From contig NC_013959.1 in assembly GCF_000025705.1 (NCBI RefSeq), positions 2,860,001 to 2,924,000 on the forward strand: a stretch of DNA of 64,000 nucleotides, read 5' to 3'. Source of the stretch: Sideroxydans lithotrophicus ES-1. Its GTDB lineage: Bacteria; Pseudomonadota; Gammaproteobacteria; Burkholderiales; Gallionellaceae. Positions within the stretch are counted from its first letter, which is position 1. Every line of letters starts with the position of its first letter. Positions 31,386 to 40,279 of this stretch are shown here, piece after piece. A model generated the notes under the pieces. The model ran no database searches. It saw only the letters and a list, made by a program, of their open reading frames with translations, and had not been told where the DNA came from. A program made the position numbers and the translations under genes.

Positions 31386-32663
31386 TTATTCCGGTTTGTG
31401 CACGACGATCTGCACGCCGTAGTGAACGTTGTAACAAGCCGCAAGCAGCACGGCAACGGTAAAACCATAGAATGCCGTAGCCATGGTCAGATTTAAAAAC
31501 TCGACAGTCACTCCAAATACCAGGATTCCGCTCACGAATGCGATGCCTAATATTCCGGCACGCCTGACCTCTCTCAATGTCGACTTGGTCGCCCGCCAGA
31601 ATAGACCAAACGGTACGAAATAACTGGCCAGCAAAGCAGCCAAGCCGAATATGCCCATCCCGGCAGCCTTGGACAAAATGTCATTATGGACTTCACCGCG
31701 CCCCAGTTCTGCTGCAAGTGGTGTGATCTTGCCTGCATCCAGCATGGGCTGCATTTCCAGGGCGAAGCCCTCCGGCCCAACACCAAAAATTGGATGATGT
31801 GCAAATATGTCCGCAGCCGCTTTGTATAACTGCCAGCGCACACCCGTCGATGTATCGCGGTTACCTTGTTCGAAGGTCGCAATATCATTGATCAGTTCAT
31901 TCACACGATGCTGAAATGTACCGCTGGCAAGATATACGAATGCAATGACAAACGATGTGGCGATCAAACTGGCAGCTGCCATTTTCAGCGAGACTCTGGA
32001 TGTCCTGAAATAAAAATAGATCAAAATGAACACTGGAATTGCAAACCAGCCTCCTCGCGAGCCGGATTCGAATGATGCCAATAATCCAAGCATGAAGCCC
32101 GTCACTTTCAAAAGGCGCAATAGTTTGTTGTCTCGCCCGAGCCAGTTGATGCTGAACAATGAAAGTACGCCAAAGATCAATTCAAGATCGCCGAAATGGA
32201 TCAAATCCAGTGTACCTATTCCGGATCTGTTCTCGGAGCCTGCTCCCAGATCATTCGACATCATAAAACCGATGATGGCAGCCAGTGGAAATGCAACTTG
32301 CAGTACTACGAAAACGGCAGGGCGAAGGCGCTGCAACAGCAAGAACACCGGGATAGCCAGCCAGTAACGCGATGCCGCATCATATGGATGCGCTGTATAG
32401 TTTTGAAGATATGTCTGGCTGATGAGTATCGCCACCGACATCGCACACATGGAAACAGTGTAGATGGTGAACTCGCTGCGCCACATTACAGCCTCAATGC
32501 CATTCGGTCTTGCCAGCCAAACTGCAAGGGCGAGCAACAACATCAACAGAAACACGCCGTTCATGCCGCCTTTCACCGCGATCATGGCCGTGGGATAGGC
32601 CAATAGCAGCACCGTTGCCGACAGCTCTACAATGGACAAGTAACGTTGTTGCACTGACTTCAT
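31386..32663 (-). CDS. O-antigen ligase / polymerase-like membrane protein (WaaL/Wzy type)
   Basis: 425 residues with about 11-12 hydrophobic segments and a large periplasmic loop holding STGVRWQLYKAA, HPIFGVGPEGF and EVHNDIL, the Wzy_C/WaaL motif set. Such proteins either join O-antigen to lipid A-core or polymerise repeat units. No other candidate polymerase is seen in the cluster, so it could be either. The ATG overlaps the stop of the upstream GT4 gene by four bases. Confidence 0.85.
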   Translation of the reverse strand: MKSVQQRYLSIVELSATVLLLAYPTAMIAVKGGMNGVFLLMLLLALAVWLARPNGIEAVMWRSEFTIYTVSMCAMSVAILISQTYLQNYTAHPYDAASRYWLAIPVFLLLQRLRPAVFVVLQVAFPLAAIIGFMMSNDLGAGSENRSGIGTLDLIHFGDLELIFGVLSLFSINWLGRDNKLLRLLKVTGFMLGLLASFESGSRGGWFAIPVFILIYFYFRTSRVSLKMAAASLIATSFVIAFVYLASGTFQHRVNELINDIATFEQGNRDTSTGVRWQLYKAAADIFAHHPIFGVGPEGFALEMQPMLDAGKITPLAAELGRGEVHNDILSKAAGMGIFGLAALLASYFVPFGLFWRATKSTLREVRRAGILGIAFVSGILVFGVTVEFLNLTMATAFYGFTVAVLLAACYNVHYGVQIVVHKPE

Positions 32664-33712
32664 CTTGCGCCTTCCTTCTGGACATCATCGTAGATCGCCA
32701 CGAATTCGCGTGCGACGACATCCCAGCCACGAACAAAGGGAACAGGGGCCTGAACCCGGTCCAATTGTCTGGAGACTGCGTTCACCCACTGCTGCACCGG
32801 CATATCCAGTTTTACCACCTCGCCGGCTTCGGCATCCACTTGTTCCGCTGCACCGCAGGCATCCGACACCACCACCGGCACCCTTGCCGCCATCGCCTCC
32901 GTGATGACCATGCCATAGGGTTCGGCTTTCGCCGGATGCAACAACACGTCGATCTCCTGAAAGTGCGCATTGTCAGTACGCCATCCCAGCAGGCGATAGC
33001 CGACTTGCCAGCCAGCGAACAGGTGCTGCACTTCGCGTTCGTTCGGTCCTACCACCCAAAACTCGAGGCTTGGCCGAATGCGCCGCAGTTGCGCAGCGAT
33101 CTCGACCGCCAACGGCAGGCCCTTGCGCTGCCACTCCCTGCCGACGAAACCGATGATGCCGCCATCTGCAGGTACAACATGAGGCGTCCTCGTCGCGCCC
33201 GGCAGTACACCCGGCACGATGGGCTGGGTGATCTTTCCGGCGTACTCCGGATAGTAATGCGCCAGTTGGCGCGCAATGATCGCCGAATTCGGCACGATGC
33301 TCCGTGCCACTCGTAACTCGCGCCGCTCCATATACAGCTGCATCGCCACACGCAATGAGACCTTCTTCCACCAGGGTTTGTCGCGTACCGAAGCGAACGG
33401 CGGGCCATGGAAGGTAGTGATGTCATGCACGCCGACGCGTTCGTGGCTATGGATGATCCAGCCGGGTTGCGGATGCGCGCGCAGCCATTTTTCCACACGC
33501 CTGCCGAAACGCCAGTAATAGAGCCAGCGCGGACGGTATCTCATCTTGCCAAGCTCGTGAACCGCAATCCCTGCGGGTTTTTCGGCTACACAGGTCTCGC
33601 ACAGCACCTGGATCTCATGGCCGAGTTTCGCAAGCTCAAGGATGGTCTCCCAGACATAGCGCTCCATCCCCCCTACCGGCCCGTAGCGCCTTACAATGTG
33701 AATTATCTTCAT
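32660..33712 (-). CDS. Glycosyltransferase family 4 (GT-B)
   Basis: 350 residues. The N-terminal MKIIHIVRRYGPVGGMERYV is the acceptor-side Rossmann start, and LLHPAKAEPYGMVITEAMAA is the GT4 donor-binding motif (EPYGxxxxEA). The ATG at 33712 is used because it gives the standard N-terminus; the frame upstream overlaps the divergent methyltransferase. The C-terminal TGA overlaps the next gene's ATG. It may act on the LPS core. The donor sugar is unknown. Confidence 0.9.
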   Translation of the reverse strand: MKIIHIVRRYGPVGGMERYVWETILELAKLGHEIQVLCETCVAEKPAGIAVHELGKMRYRPRWLYYWRFGRRVEKWLRAHPQPGWIIHSHERVGVHDITTFHGPPFASVRDKPWWKKVSLRVAMQLYMERRELRVARSIVPNSAIIARQLAHYYPEYAGKITQPIVPGVLPGATRTPHVVPADGGIIGFVGREWQRKGLPLAVEIAAQLRRIRPSLEFWVVGPNEREVQHLFAGWQVGYRLLGWRTDNAHFQEIDVLLHPAKAEPYGMVITEAMAARVPVVVSDACGAAEQVDAEAGEVVKLDMPVQQWVNAVSRQLDRVQAPVPFVRGWDVVAREFVAIYDDVQKEGAR

Positions 33713-33776
33713 CCTGCCTCTAAATATTGGGTCGTCGTTATAGAATGTGCACGTTGACCCATTCGAACCGCGAAAC
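33713..33776. promoter_or_regulatory. Divergent promoter region, GT4 / methyltransferase
   Basis: 64 bases separate two divergent starts. A TATAGAAT sequence near 33740 could be a plus-strand -10 box. No operator is evident. Confidence 0.35.
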
Positions 33777-34763
33777 ATGGATAGTATAACAAGCGAACCC
33801 CGTCCTTCATGCGACCTGTGTGGCTCAGAAGGCGGGCTCGTTCAATCCGGCATCACAGATCCGGACGGCAACCTGGAAGGGACATGGAGTTTCCGCTGTT
33901 GTGCCAATCCCGAGTGCGGAGTGTGCTGGCTGGATCCGGCACCGCCCCCGAGCGAACTCTGGAAAGCCTACGCCACCTACCACACCCATACGCGCAAATC
34001 CGGCCAGCGCTTTGGCAAAGCCATGCTAAGCCTGGCGCATCGGCTCATCAGGCTGTCCCTGCTGCCATTCTGGCTGGCCAACGGACTCAAGCGCGAAGCC
34101 GGCTATCTGCGTTTCATGACCTTGTCCGGCGAACCTGCTGGCAGACTGCTGGATGTGGGCTGCGGCGGCGGACGCTTCCTCAACCGCATGAAGAAGCGCG
34201 GCTGGCAGGTCGAGGGCACTGATTTCGACGAACAGGCCACCCAAAAGGTCTCGGCACGTTACGGCATCAAGACCCACATCGGCGACCTGACCCAGTGTAC
34301 CTTGCCCGCAAACAGCTTCGACGTGGTCACCATGAGCCAGACCATCGAACATCTGTACGATCCGCTGGCCACACTGCACGAATGCCTGCGCATCCTGAAA
34401 CCGGGCGGCCTGCTGGTGATGACCACTCCCAATGCACTTAGCATCGGCGCTGCCGAATTCGCCGCTTTCTGGCGCGGCTGGGAAGCCCCCCGCCATCTGC
34501 ACCTGTTCTCGGTCGAATCGCTGCAGCGACTTACCCGGCGCGCCGGTTTCGAAGTGACCGATGCGAGCACCTACTCTGCCGGCGCCGCCGTTGTCTACCG
34601 CGTCAGCCGCACAAATCAGCAGGCAGCCCGACTATCCTGGCTGGACGAACTGGGTCTGCTGCTCTGGAGCTACCGCAAGGAATTGCAGGAATATCACGCT
34701 CAGGCGGCCAGTCCGCATAGCGGGCAGAACGTATTGATCCGCGCGCGCAAACCCATCATTTGA
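33777..34763 (+). CDS. Class I SAM-dependent methyltransferase with N-terminal Cys motif
   Basis: 328 residues. An N-terminal zinc-ribbon-like part (CDLCGS ... CCANPECGVCW) is followed by the SAM domain RLLDVGCGGGRFLNRMKKRG and the SQTIEHLYDPLATLHE block typical of Methyltransf_23/11 proteins in polysaccharide clusters. The ATG at 33777 is chosen over one 30 bases upstream. It is followed by a GT2 gene in the same direction. The target is unknown, probably a sugar or lipid-linked glycan. Confidence 0.85.
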   Translation: MDSITSEPRPSCDLCGSEGGLVQSGITDPDGNLEGTWSFRCCANPECGVCWLDPAPPPSELWKAYATYHTHTRKSGQRFGKAMLSLAHRLIRLSLLPFWLANGLKREAGYLRFMTLSGEPAGRLLDVGCGGGRFLNRMKKRGWQVEGTDFDEQATQKVSARYGIKTHIGDLTQCTLPANSFDVVTMSQTIEHLYDPLATLHECLRILKPGGLLVMTTPNALSIGAAEFAAFWRGWEAPRHLHLFSVESLQRLTRRAGFEVTDASTYSAGAAVVYRVSRTNQQAARLSWLDELGLLLWSYRKELQEYHAQAASPHSGQNVLIRARKPII

Positions 34764-34773
34764 ACGGAAAAGC

Positions 34774-35613
34774 ATGTTCTCCATCATCATCCCCACCTGG
34801 AACAACCTTGCACTGCTGCAGCTGTGCATACGCAGCATCCGGCAGAATTCCGCCTACCCGCACCAGATCATCGTGCACGTCAACGACGGCAGCGATGGCT
34901 CGCTGGAATGGGTGCGCCAGCAAGGTATCGCGCATACCGCCTCGCCCGAGAATATCGGCATCTGCCTTGCCGTGAACGAAGCGGCCATGCATGCCACGCA
35001 GGACTACATCCTGTACCTGAACGACGACATGTATTGCTGTCCCGGCTGGGACACGGCGCTGGTCGACAAACTCAAGCAACTGGACACCGACCTGTTCATG
35101 CTTTCCGGCACCATGATCGAGCCGCGCGAGACCAACAACCCCTGCGTGATCGTGCGCGATTACGGCAGCGATGCCGCGAATTTCGATGAGGCGCGCTTGC
35201 TGGCCGAATTGCCGCAGCATCGCAAACAGGACTGGTATGGTGCGACCTGGCCGCCCACGCTGGTGAGCAAGCGCTGGTGGTTCAAGGTGGGCGGCTACAG
35301 CAGCGAGTTCTCACCCGGCATGAGCAGCGACAACGACTTTTCGATGAAACTGTGGCACGCCGACTGCCGCGTGTTTCTCGGCGTAGGCAATTCCTTTGTT
35401 TATCACTTCCAGTGCAAATCGACCGGCAAGGTGAAGAAGAACGACGGCGGCCGACAGTTCCTCAACAAGTGGGGCATGCGTCAGTCGGTGTTCGACCGCT
35501 ATTACTTGCGGCGCGGCTTGCCGGCACAGGGATTGACGTTAGCAGAGCCGGAAGATACACGCGAGTTGCGCTGGCAGTTATTGCGCAGCAGGCTGAAACG
35601 AGCGTTGGGATAG
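34774..35613 (+). CDS. Glycosyltransferase family 2
   Basis: 279 residues, GT-A fold: MFSIIIPTWNNLALLQLC, LYLNDDMYCCPGWD and GYSSEFSPGMSSDNDFSM. It is a paralogue of the minus-strand GT2 at 30461-31375. It follows the methyltransferase by 10 bases. A 27-bp inverted-repeat element starts within six bases of its stop codon. Confidence 0.88.
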   Translation: MFSIIIPTWNNLALLQLCIRSIRQNSAYPHQIIVHVNDGSDGSLEWVRQQGIAHTASPENIGICLAVNEAAMHATQDYILYLNDDMYCCPGWDTALVDKLKQLDTDLFMLSGTMIEPRETNNPCVIVRDYGSDAANFDEARLLAELPQHRKQDWYGATWPPTLVSKRWWFKVGGYSSEFSPGMSSDNDFSMKLWHADCRVFLGVGNSFVYHFQCKSTGKVKKNDGGRQFLNKWGMRQSVFDRYYLRRGLPAQGLTLAEPEDTRELRWQLLRSRLKRALG

Positions 35614-35618
35614 CAGTT

Positions 35619-35753
35619 GTCATTCCGGCGAAGGCCGGAATCCAGGTAATTCGTCATTTCCTGAACAATACCCCGCGCAGATAGGACGGCTTCATTGCTT
35701 TGTCCGCGCCGCCAAGTATCTTTTGACTGGATTCCGGCCTTCGCCGGAATGAC
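35619..35753. repeat. MITE-like element with perfect 27-bp terminal inverted repeats
   Basis: Arms 35619-35645 and 35727-35753 are exact inverted copies (GTCATTCCGGCGAAGGCCGG followed by AATCCAG). Each arm is itself a hairpin (ATTCCGGC-GAAG-GCCGGAAT). The 81-base centre has no coding frame. The element fills the gap between two convergent genes, ending four bases before one stop codon. A related copy is at 62951-63017. Confidence 0.85.
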
Positions 35754-35756
35754 GGC

Positions 35757-36515
35757 CTAATGACTTATCCGGGTTGAATTCAGGACAGCCAACTTGCGAT
35801 ATTTCAAGTAGGTCGTGCGCGCATTCATCAATGCGATGCTCCACCCGGCAGCGCCATCCAGTATGCCGAGCCTGATTATGTATGTGCGCACGAACGCCCA
35901 CCCTCCGCTCAGCATCGCGCCAACCCAACTGGAGCGTTTGCCTGCCTGCAGCATCTGCTGCGCGGCCGCATTGGAGTAATGCTCCACCTTGCGCTCCACA
36001 TCAGCTGTCGTGAGATAGCTGTAATGCAATAACGGGCTCTTCAGTTTCGCTGCAGCCCCATCCATCAGCACGCTCTCATGCACCAGGCTGTCCGAGAACC
36101 TGCCGGTGCCGCGCTTGAACAGGCGCAACACATAATCCGGGTACCAGCCGGAATGATGGACGAATTTCCCGCAGAATTGCGACAGGCGCGGGCAGTAGTA
36201 GCCTTCCGCATTCCCCGTACGCATGGCCTGTTCCAGTTCGGCGCGCAGTTCGGGAGTCACCCGTTCGTCCGCATCGATGGAGAACACCCAGTCTTTGCTG
36301 GCATAACCCAGCGCGCGATTCTTTTGCGGCCCGAAACCGGGCCAGTCCGCATGCACATATACCTGGGCACCCATTGCGCGGGCGATGTCCGCAGTATCGT
36401 CGCTGCTGGCGGAATCCACGACGATGATCTCGTCCGCCCATGCCACCGACTGCAGGCAGTCGCGGATGTTGGCGGCTTCGTTCTTGGTGATGAGAATGAC
36501 GGACAACGAGGGCAT
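35757..36515 (-). CDS. Glycosyltransferase family 2 (WaaE/KdtX-like)
   Basis: 252 residues. LSVILITKNEAANIRDCLQS, then DEIIVVDSASSDDTADIA, GPQKNRALGYA and FSIDADERVTPEL match the WaaE/KdtX type of GT2 found in LPS-core loci. The ATG at 36515 is preferred; a TTG at 36521 would overlap the upstream stop. It is probably the last gene of the long minus-strand run, and ends beside the 35619-35753 repeat. Confidence 0.88.
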   Translation of the reverse strand: MPSLSVILITKNEAANIRDCLQSVAWADEIIVVDSASSDDTADIARAMGAQVYVHADWPGFGPQKNRALGYASKDWVFSIDADERVTPELRAELEQAMRTGNAEGYYCPRLSQFCGKFVHHSGWYPDYVLRLFKRGTGRFSDSLVHESVLMDGAAAKLKSPLLHYSYLTTADVERKVEHYSNAAAQQMLQAGKRSSWVGAMLSGGWAFVRTYIIRLGILDGAAGWSIALMNARTTYLKYRKLAVLNSTRISH

Positions 36516-36517
36516 GG

Positions 36518-38353
36518 TCAATGCCCGTTCGGTGTCGGCGTGTATTCTGGCACCCAGTGCTTCAAACGTTCGCGCACAATATCGTCGGTGTTTGCCATAT
36601 CCACACTCACCCAGTCCAGCATCGCCTGCAATTCGACTGCAGCAACTTGGCGCGCCTGGGCGATACGCAATTTGGGATGTGGTGTCGGCAACGTATGCTC
36701 ATTATCGGCCAGTACTTCCTCATACAACTTTTCACCTGGACGCAGACCGGTGAATTCGATCTTGATGTCGTCCTCACCCAAACCGGAAAGACGGATCATG
36801 TCCTTCGCCAGATCGACGATCTTCACCGGTTCGCCCATGTCGAGCACGAAGATCTCTCCACCCCTGCCCATATAGCCGGCTTGCATCACCAGTTGCGCTG
36901 CTTCGGGGATGGACATGAAGAAGCGTGTGATCTCGGGATGCGTGACAGTGATCGGCCCGCCTTTGGCAATTTGCTCGCGGAACTTGGGGATCACGCTGCC
37001 GTTGCTGCCGAGCACATTGCCGAAGCGCACGATGACGAAACGCGTTCCTTCCGGTCGCTGCAGTCCCTGACAGACGATCTCGGCCATGCGCTTGGTCGTG
37101 CCCATCACGTTGGTCGGATTGACTGCCTTGTCGGTGGAGATCAACACGAATTTCTCCACACCATGCTTCTGTGCACAGCTTGCCACCCGCCAGGTACCAA
37201 AGACATTGTTGCGCACTGCCTGCCAAGTGTTGTGGCGCTCCATCAACGGCACATGCTTGTAGGCTGCCGCATGGAAAACTGTGCCCGGCTTGTACTCGTC
37301 GAACACCTGCTCCAGGCGCACATCGTCGCGCACATCGCCAGCCAGATAGATGATATTCAGCTGCGGAAACCTTTTATTCAACTCCTGCTCGATGTTGTAC
37401 AGCGCAAATTCGCCAGCATCGTACAGCACCAGTGTTTTTGGTGAGAAGCGCGCGATCTGGCGACACAACTCGGAACCGATGGAGCCCCCCGCGCCAGTGA
37501 CCAGCACTACCTTTCCTGTCAGTTGCGCATGCAAGCCCGCATCATCCAGTTGTATCGGATCGCGCCCAAGCAGGTCATCCAGTTCCACCGCCCGCAATTG
37601 CGATACAGACACACGCCCGCTCAACAGATCGTCGAAAGCTGGGACCGTCAGCGCCTTGATACCATTGTTGTTCGCCAGATCGATGGCATGCTTGCGTACC
37701 TGATGCGTGGCCGACGGCATGGCGATGATGACCTGGGAAACTCCCAGTCGTGCTGCCCAATTTGGGAGGCTGTCCAGTTTGCCCAGAACCTTGACACCAT
37801 TAAGGAGGCGTCCCTGTTTGTCTTCGTCGTCATCAAGAAACCCAACTTGGTGCCATTCGCGGCTGCGCGCCAAGTCCTTGGAGAGGCCGACGCCTGCCTC
37901 GCCCGCCCCTAGTACCAGTACCGGTTCGCCTTGCAACTTGATATCGCCGAACAGTCCCTGCTCTTTCCACAAGCGATAGAACAGGCGGCCGCCGCCCATC
38001 CCCAATAACAGCAGAATGGGATCGATGATCAACACCGACCGCGGAACGACTGCGTGAACACGGAACATCCACAGCACCACAGGGATAAGCATGGCGGCCA
38101 ACAACACTGCCATGAAGATACGGCGCAGATCGGCCATGCTGGCATAGCGCCAGATGCCCCGGTAAAGACTCATATACCAGAAGATCACGGATTGCAGCGG
38201 CACTATCCAGAGCAATGTACGCAACATCTCGTTCTGGAAATTCTGCGGCAGTTCAAAATTGAAACGTAATAAATAAGCGCCAACCCATGCAATCGCCGCC
38301 ACCAGCAGGTCATGGGATACAGCAAATACGGTATATCGATTAGCCTTGAGCAT
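36518..38353 (-). CDS. Nucleotide-sugar 4,6-dehydratase, membrane-anchored (WbpM/FlaA1-like)
   Basis: 611 residues. The N-terminal 130 residues hold four membrane helices, a middle part binds a nucleotide (VLVLGAGEAGVGL), and the C-terminal SDR domain has TGAGGSIGSEL and ISTDKAVNPTNVMGTTKR, where Met replaces the usual catalytic Tyr, as in WbpM. WbpM converts UDP-GlcNAc to the 4-keto-6-deoxy form. With the WbpL-like and WbpV-like genes next to it, it probably supplies UDP-QuiNAc or UDP-FucNAc for chain initiation. The ATG at 38353 overlaps the upstream gene by 14 bases. Confidence 0.92.
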   Translation of the reverse strand: MLKANRYTVFAVSHDLLVAAIAWVGAYLLRFNFELPQNFQNEMLRTLLWIVPLQSVIFWYMSLYRGIWRYASMADLRRIFMAVLLAAMLIPVVLWMFRVHAVVPRSVLIIDPILLLLGMGGGRLFYRLWKEQGLFGDIKLQGEPVLVLGAGEAGVGLSKDLARSREWHQVGFLDDDEDKQGRLLNGVKVLGKLDSLPNWAARLGVSQVIIAMPSATHQVRKHAIDLANNNGIKALTVPAFDDLLSGRVSVSQLRAVELDDLLGRDPIQLDDAGLHAQLTGKVVLVTGAGGSIGSELCRQIARFSPKTLVLYDAGEFALYNIEQELNKRFPQLNIIYLAGDVRDDVRLEQVFDEYKPGTVFHAAAYKHVPLMERHNTWQAVRNNVFGTWRVASCAQKHGVEKFVLISTDKAVNPTNVMGTTKRMAEIVCQGLQRPEGTRFVIVRFGNVLGSNGSVIPKFREQIAKGGPITVTHPEITRFFMSIPEAAQLVMQAGYMGRGGEIFVLDMGEPVKIVDLAKDMIRLSGLGEDDIKIEFTGLRPGEKLYEEVLADNEHTLPTPHPKLRIAQARQVAAVELQAMLDWVSVDMANTDDIVRERLKHWVPEYTPTPNGH

Positions 38354-39323
38354 GTTGTGAACGCTCGAATCTTCTCCATGCGGCATCGAGCAGCAGCATC
38401 AACGCTGCATAGATGCCGCCCCATACTGAAAATACCAGCCATGGAAATTCATCCTGCAAGGCGTAAAGAGCCGATATGCCAACACCCAGCATGAGTGCGT
38501 ATTCAGTCAAAGCAACTTTGCGATGGCTCCAACCCATTTGCACCAGACGCTGATAATAATGCTCGCGATGCGCTTCCGTGACCCTCGCTCCGCGCAATTT
38601 TCGCTTCACCAATGTGACGCTGGCATCCACGATGAAAGGGGAAAACACCAGCAGCGGAAACCATGCAGCCCAGTGGCCTTGTTGCCATCCCCACAACCCC
38701 ATACCTGCCGCAAGAAAACCTAGCGGGATAGATCCTGCATCGCCCATGAACACCTTGGCAGGATGAAAATTATTGTAGAGAAAACCCAGCGCAGCTGCGC
38801 CGATGGTGAAGTTCAACATCGCTTGCGTGTCGTCATGCGACATAAGTGCAGCAAAACCATACATGCTGAAGCCGAATAGTGCCATGCCACCTGCCAAACC
38901 ATCAGATCCATCCATGAAATTGTAAAGATTGGTCATCCACACCGTGAACAGCAGAATAATCAACGCAACGATCACGCCATGTTGAGCGAACAACCCGGAA
39001 CCAAAGACCAGGATCGCTGCCGCCGTCAGATGAGCCAATAAACGCTGTTTCACTGGCAGATTATGCATATCGTCCATCAGTGAAACGACGAACAAGCCAA
39101 TCAATGGGACGACTATCCACCACATCAGCGATGTCAGCACCAACGCCCAGCCAGCCAGCAATCCGGCCATCATCGCCACACCGCCGATGCGAGGTACTGG
39201 TGCATCATGTAAAGAGCGCTCGTTTGGAATGTCCTCGATGACTTTACCGAACTTGCTGATAAGAATGAGAGTGGTCAGCAGCATGGTGACCAGTGCTGCA
39301 ACGATGGGTGAGTAATGGCTCAT
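38340..39323 (-). CDS. Undecaprenyl-phosphate sugar-1-phosphate transferase (MraY/WecA/WbpL type)
   Basis: 327 residues, about ten membrane helices. The family's catalytic motifs are visible: SLMDDMHNLPVKQRL, NLYNFMDGSDGLAGG and FMGDAGSIPLGF. Such enzymes start O-antigen synthesis by putting a HexNAc-phosphate on undecaprenyl phosphate. WbpL uses UDP-FucNAc/QuiNAc; the neighbouring dehydratase and reductase support that. The ATG at 39323 overlaps the upstream TGA by four bases. Confidence 0.92.
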   Translation of the reverse strand: MSHYSPIVAALVTMLLTTLILISKFGKVIEDIPNERSLHDAPVPRIGGVAMMAGLLAGWALVLTSLMWWIVVPLIGLFVVSLMDDMHNLPVKQRLLAHLTAAAILVFGSGLFAQHGVIVALIILLFTVWMTNLYNFMDGSDGLAGGMALFGFSMYGFAALMSHDDTQAMLNFTIGAAALGFLYNNFHPAKVFMGDAGSIPLGFLAAGMGLWGWQQGHWAAWFPLLVFSPFIVDASVTLVKRKLRGARVTEAHREHYYQRLVQMGWSHRKVALTEYALMLGVGISALYALQDEFPWLVFSVWGGIYAALMLLLDAAWRRFERSQHAQG

Positions 39324-40273
39324 AGATGTGTCGTTCGATACCACTCGGCTGTCGCCTGCAGCCCCTGCTGCAAACTATATGGCGGGGTCCAGTTAAGTTC
39401 GCGGCGGATTTTACCACTATCGACCTGCAACGAGCCCAGCAGGCGTTCCACCTGGTCTGTCTTGCCGCTCAGTTGCCCTGCCAGCCTCAGCAATGCTGCA
39501 GGACAGGGGAACAACCTCGCCGGGCGTCCCATTGCCGCACCCAATCGGCGTAGCAGATCTAGTGTCGAGATATCTTCGCCATCGCTGACCAGATAGGTCT
39601 GTCCGGCAGCGGCAGGATGCATAGCGCAGGCAATCAATGCATCGACGAGGTTTTCAACATAAACCAGGCTGCGCTGATTTTGTGCAGAGGCCAACGGTAA
39701 TGGGACCCCCTTGGCCAAGACTTTGAGCATCTGAGCAAAGTTACCTTTTACGCCTGCGCCGTAAACCAGAGGCGGGCGGACGATCACGACCTCCAAATTG
39801 GTTCTTGAGGCTATCAGATGCAAGGCTTGTTCCGCCTCGCTTTTGGATACGCCATAAGGGTCTTGTGGATTGATCTGGTTCGTTTCAGTGAACTTATAAT
39901 CTATCTTTGTACCCTCGCCATTGACCTTGACCGAACTGACATAAACGAAACGTTTCACCCCTGCCAATGCAGCCTGCTCGGCAAGGTTTATCGTTCCGTA
40001 CAAATTGACCCTGCGGTACTCCGAAATTGGATCATCCGAGTTTTCATGCATCACGTGCGCACGTGCTGCAAGGTGGATCACAACGTCAATGCCGAGCAGT
40101 GCATCAGACCAGTTTGTCTGCCCATCGATCACGCCAGTTTTTACAAATTCAACATTCTCGATTGGAGGATTTGCAGAACGTACTGCTGCACGGCAAGGCT
40201 CTCCGCGTCTGGCTAATTCCTTGCAAAGTGGCCTGCCGACAAAGCCGTTAGCTCCTACTACCAAGAATCTCAT
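39320..40273 (-). CDS. NAD-dependent epimerase/dehydratase (WbpV-like 4-reductase)
   Basis: 317-residue extended SDR. GANGFVGRPLCKEL is the NAD-binding loop; YVSSVKVNGEG and DPYGVSKSEAEQAL give the Ser/Tyr-Lys catalytic set, and HLAARAHVMHEN is typical of WbpV/WcfK-type proteins. In Pseudomonas O-antigen loci, WbpV acts after WbpM to make UDP-QuiNAc. The gene order WbpV-WbpL-WbpM is kept here. The assigned sugar is inference from that order. Confidence 0.85.
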   Translation of the reverse strand: MRFLVVGANGFVGRPLCKELARRGEPCRAAVRSANPPIENVEFVKTGVIDGQTNWSDALLGIDVVIHLAARAHVMHENSDDPISEYRRVNLYGTINLAEQAALAGVKRFVYVSSVKVNGEGTKIDYKFTETNQINPQDPYGVSKSEAEQALHLIASRTNLEVVIVRPPLVYGAGVKGNFAQMLKVLAKGVPLPLASAQNQRSLVYVENLVDALIACAMHPAAAGQTYLVSDGEDISTLDLLRRLGAAMGRPARLFPCPAALLRLAGQLSGKTDQVERLLGSLQVDSGKIRRELNWTPPYSLQQGLQATAEWYRTTHL

Positions 40274-40279
40274 ATCGAA

